From the NCBI GenBank assembly GCA_032622095.1, contig CP136069.1, positions 35,004,194 to 35,068,193 on the forward strand: DNA of 64,000 nt. Reading direction: 5' to 3'. Numbering within the stretch: the first letter of the stretch is position 1; every line of letters starts with the position of its first letter. The translations under genes were made by a program, and so were the position numbers. Of the stretch, positions 61,917-64,000 are shown one piece after another. Source of the DNA: Siphonodentalium dalli (taxonomy: Eukaryota; Mollusca; Scaphopoda; Gadilida; Siphonodentaliidae). The notes under the pieces are model-generated. The model was not told the DNA's origin. It was given only the letters and a program-made list of their open reading frames with translations, and did not search any database.

Positions 61917-64000
61917 TATCCAACTCCCAACCCCTGCTCATTAGCCAAACCGTGAGGTCCGGCCTGCGACCGAATGTGCCGTCCTATTGCGAAACATGCC
62001 TGCTTGCACATTGATACGATAAAAGTGTCCAAAACGTTAAAGGGATTTTGCCCGTGCAGATGCAAAGTACAGTCGCTTTCAAAAATACTGGGCATTTTAT
62101 GCGGCCTCAAACAGCCTGCCCCACCCCAATTATCCAACTCCCAACCCCTGCTCATTAGCCAAACCGTGAGGTCCGGCCTGCGACCGAATGTGCTGTCCTA
62201 TCGCGAAACATGCCTGCTTGCACATTGATACGATAAACGTGTCCAAAACGTCAAAGGGATTTTGCCCGTGCAGATGCAATGTACAGTCGCTTTCAAATTT
62301 ACTGGGCATTTTATGGGGCCTCAAACAGCCTGCCCCACCCCAATTATCCAACTCCCAACCCCTGCTCATTAGCCAAACCGTGAGGTCCGGCCTGCGACCG
62401 AATGTGCCGTCCTATCGCGAAACATGCCTGCTTTCACATTGATACGATACAAGTGTCCAAAACGTTAAAGGGATTTTGCCCGTGCAGATGCAAAGTACAG
62501 TCGCTTTCAAAAATACTGGGCATTTTATGGGGCCTCAAACAGCCTGCCCCACCCCAATTATCCAATTCCCAACCCTTGCTCATTAGCCAAACCGTGAGGT
62601 TCGGCCTGCGACCGAATGTGTCGTCCTATCGCGAAACATGCCTGCTTGCACATTGATACGATAAAAGTGTCCATAACCTTAAAGGGATTTTGCCCGTGCA
62701 GATGCAAAGTACAGTCGCTTTCAAAAATACTGGGCATTTTATGGGGCCTCAAACAGCCTGCCCCACCCCAATTATCCAACTCCCAACCCCTGCTCATTAG
62801 CCAAACCGTGAGGTCCGGCCTGCGACCGAATGTGCCGTCCTATCGCGAAACATGCCTGCTTGCACTTTGATACGATAAAAGTGTCCAAAACGTTAAAGGG
62901 ATTTTGCCTGTGCATATGCAAAGTACAGTCGCTTTCAAAAATACTCGGCATTTTATGGGGCCTCAAACAGCCTGCCCCACCCCAATTATCCAACTCCCAA
63001 CCCCTGCTCATTAGCCAAACCGCGACGTCCGGCCTGCGACCGAATGTGCCGTCCTATTGCGAAACATGCCTGCTTGCACATTGATACGATAAAAGTGTCC
63101 AAAACGTTAAAGGGATTTTGCCCGTGCAGATGCAATGTACAGTCGCTTTCAAAAATACTGGGCATTTTATGGGGCCTCAAACAGCCTGCCCCACCCCAAT
63201 TATCCAACTCCCAACCCCTGCTCATTAGCCAAACCGTGAGGTCCGGCCTGCGACGGAATGTGCCGTCCTATCGCGAAACATGCCTGCTTTCACATTGATA
63301 CGATACAAGTGTCCAAAACGTTAAAGGGATTTTGCCCGTGCAGATGCAAAGTACAGTCGCTTTCAAAAATACTGGGCATTTTATGGGGCCTCAAACAGCC
63401 TGCCCCACCCCAATTATCCAACTCCCAACCCCTGCTCATTAGCCAAACCGTGAGGTCCGGCCTGCGACCGAATGTGCTGTCCTATCGCGAAACATGCCTG
63501 CTTGCACATTGATACGATAAAAGTGTCCAAAACGTCAAAGGGATTTTGCCCGTGCAGATGCAATGTACAGTCGCTTTCAAAAATACTGGGCATTTTATGG
63601 GGCCTCAAACAGCCTGCCCCACCTCAATTATCCAACTCCCAACCCCTGCTCATTAGCCAAACCGTGAGGTCCGGCCTGCGACCGAATGTGCCGTCCTATC
63701 GCGAAACATGCCTGATTTCACATTGATACGATACAAGTGTCCAAAACGTTAAAGGGATTTTGCCAGTGCAGATGCAAAGTACAGTCGCTTTCAAAAATAC
63801 TGGGCATTTTATGGGGCCTCAAACAGCCTGCCCCACCCCAATTATCCAATTCCCAACCCCTGCTCATTAGCCAAACCGTGAGGTTCGGCCTGCGACCGAA
63901 TGTGCCGTCCTATCGCGAAACATGCCTGCTTGCACATTGATACGATAAAAGTGTCCAAAACGTTAAAGGGATTTTGCCCGTGCAGATGCAAAGTACAGTC
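61895..64000 (+). repeat. 21-unit higher-order repeat, second copy, running off the window
   Basis: This matches 57,400-59,505 at 4,495 bp up to the last base. Differences noticed are gtgcag against gcatgcag near 62697, aaccgcgacgtcc (about 63021) and gcaatgtac (about 63135). Because identity holds to the edge, the second copy probably continues beyond 64000. Confidence 0.9.
63900..64000 (+). repeat. Partial satellite unit at right edge
   Basis: The first 101 bp of a reference-like unit (u1-u101), cut by the window edge. The array continues to the right. Confidence 0.95.

Larger units (their letters stand above)
57400..61973 (+). repeat. 21-unit higher-order repeat, first copy (4,495 bp spacing)
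   Basis: Units 57479 to 59405 recur at 61974 to 63900, an offset of 4,495 bp (21 x 214 + 1). The extra base is a T at about 60120 in the gggttttttgcc run. The interval also holds a 3-unit and a 4-unit duplication, so the 21-unit period is built from smaller nested repeats. Rare shared markers are cctgatttcac, ttgccagtgcag and cacctcaatt. Confidence 0.9.
1..64000 (+). repeat. Satellite DNA array, 214-bp monomer, about 299 head-to-tail units
   Basis: The same 214-bp unit repeats across all 64 kb without interruption. Unit starts fall at 113, 327, 541, 755 and so on; 63,787 bp from 113 to 63900 plus 199 bp of net indel loss equals exactly 299 x 214. Units differ from each other by a few substitutions, and the same substitutions recur in linked sets that define subfamilies. 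No unit is inverted and no foreign DNA is inserted. There is no gene, RNA gene, telomere repeat or transposon terminus anywhere, so this entry also covers every gene-free stretch. Strand is arbitrary. Such arrays are typical of centromeric, pericentromeric or other constitutive heterochromatin in eukaryotes; that location is inference. I do not recognise the monomer as a named satellite family. Confidence 0.98.

Noticed and set aside
113-64000. Unit-length open reading frames of about 84 codons on the plus strand and 79 codons on the minus strand in nearly every unit
   Set aside because: They recur once per 214-bp unit on both strands and overlap each other. Successive copies fall in different frames because 214 is not a multiple of 3. 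Many units break the frame (for example ctttaaaaaatac at 1713, catttaatgg at 5370). There is no codon signature, promoter or splice context.
1-64000. CRISPR array
   Set aside because: The regular spacing is a 214-bp unit that is conserved along its whole length; there are no variable spacers between short repeats and no cas genes.
1-64000. Array of genes or repeat-domain protein exons
   Set aside because: The unit length is not divisible by three, indels of 1, 2, 4 and 14 bp are tolerated, and no exon boundaries recur.
1-64000. Ribosomal DNA spacer subrepeats, tRNA or snRNA gene clusters
   Set aside because: No rRNA segment, tRNA fold with A and B boxes, or snRNA motif is visible, and 64 kb without any coding rDNA does not fit a spacer.
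1-64000. Transposon or retroviral insertion
   Set aside because: Phase tracking accounts for every base as satellite units; no insertion longer than 49 bp exists and that one is an internal duplication.
1-64000. A new multi-gene biological system such as a defence island
   Set aside because: There are no genes in the window. The interest lies in satellite structure and evolution, not in encoded functions.

Overview
The whole window is one uninterrupted tandem satellite DNA array. The repeat unit is 214 bp and all copies run head to tail in the same orientation. Tracking the unit start (the ATG of the conserved 'atgtgccgtcc' segment) from position 113 to position 63900 gives 299 consecutive units. 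A 112-bp partial unit precedes them and a 101-bp partial unit follows, so neither edge of the array is in the window. By my phase count 277 of the 299 units are exactly 214 bp long; the other 22 carry small indels or larger internal deletions or duplications. I found no unique sequence, transposon, RNA gene, telomeric repeat or credible protein-coding gene. Every long open reading frame is a by-product of the repeat: the same frames recur once per unit on both strands, and 214 is not a multiple of 3.

This is a eukaryotic heterochromatic satellite of the centromeric, pericentromeric or knob type. Length, purity, single orientation and higher-order repeats all fit that. I do not recognise the monomer and cannot name the species. 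Many subfamily-defining substitutions are C-to-T or G-to-A changes at CpG sites, which suggests a host that methylates cytosine.

Unit coordinates below use u1 = A of the ATG. Recurrent monomer types are: A (u33 T, u49 C), B (u80 T, u86 T, giving the palindrome TGCATATGCA), C (u7 T, u65 C, u93 T), D (u15 T, u37 T, usually u57 G), E (u8 A), S (u43 T), V (u17 T, usually after a u200 A unit), and I (u6 T, u59 T). They are not randomly ordered. Three modules recur: B-D-C-A (856 bp), C-A-I-(B/D) (856 bp) and E-A-V-x.

Layout: 0-4 kb holds a 5-unit and a 2-unit duplication. 5-7.6 kb holds a 7/6-unit duplication. 7.6-19 kb holds a 2-unit and a 9/10-unit duplication plus two dispersed copies of earlier blocks. 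19-28 kb is dominated by B-D-C-A modules and a nearly identical 10-unit (2,144 bp) tandem duplication. 28-45 kb is the least regular part and holds all large deletions, including a 1,426-bp duplication carrying a 71-bp deletion and a rearranged cluster at 43.5-44.1 kb. 45-64 kb is strongly ordered, with nested repeats of 3, 4, 5, 7, 8/9, 10 and 21 units; the 21-unit (4,495 bp) repeat runs off the right edge. The window reads as a record of repeated segmental amplification and unequal exchange inside a satellite.
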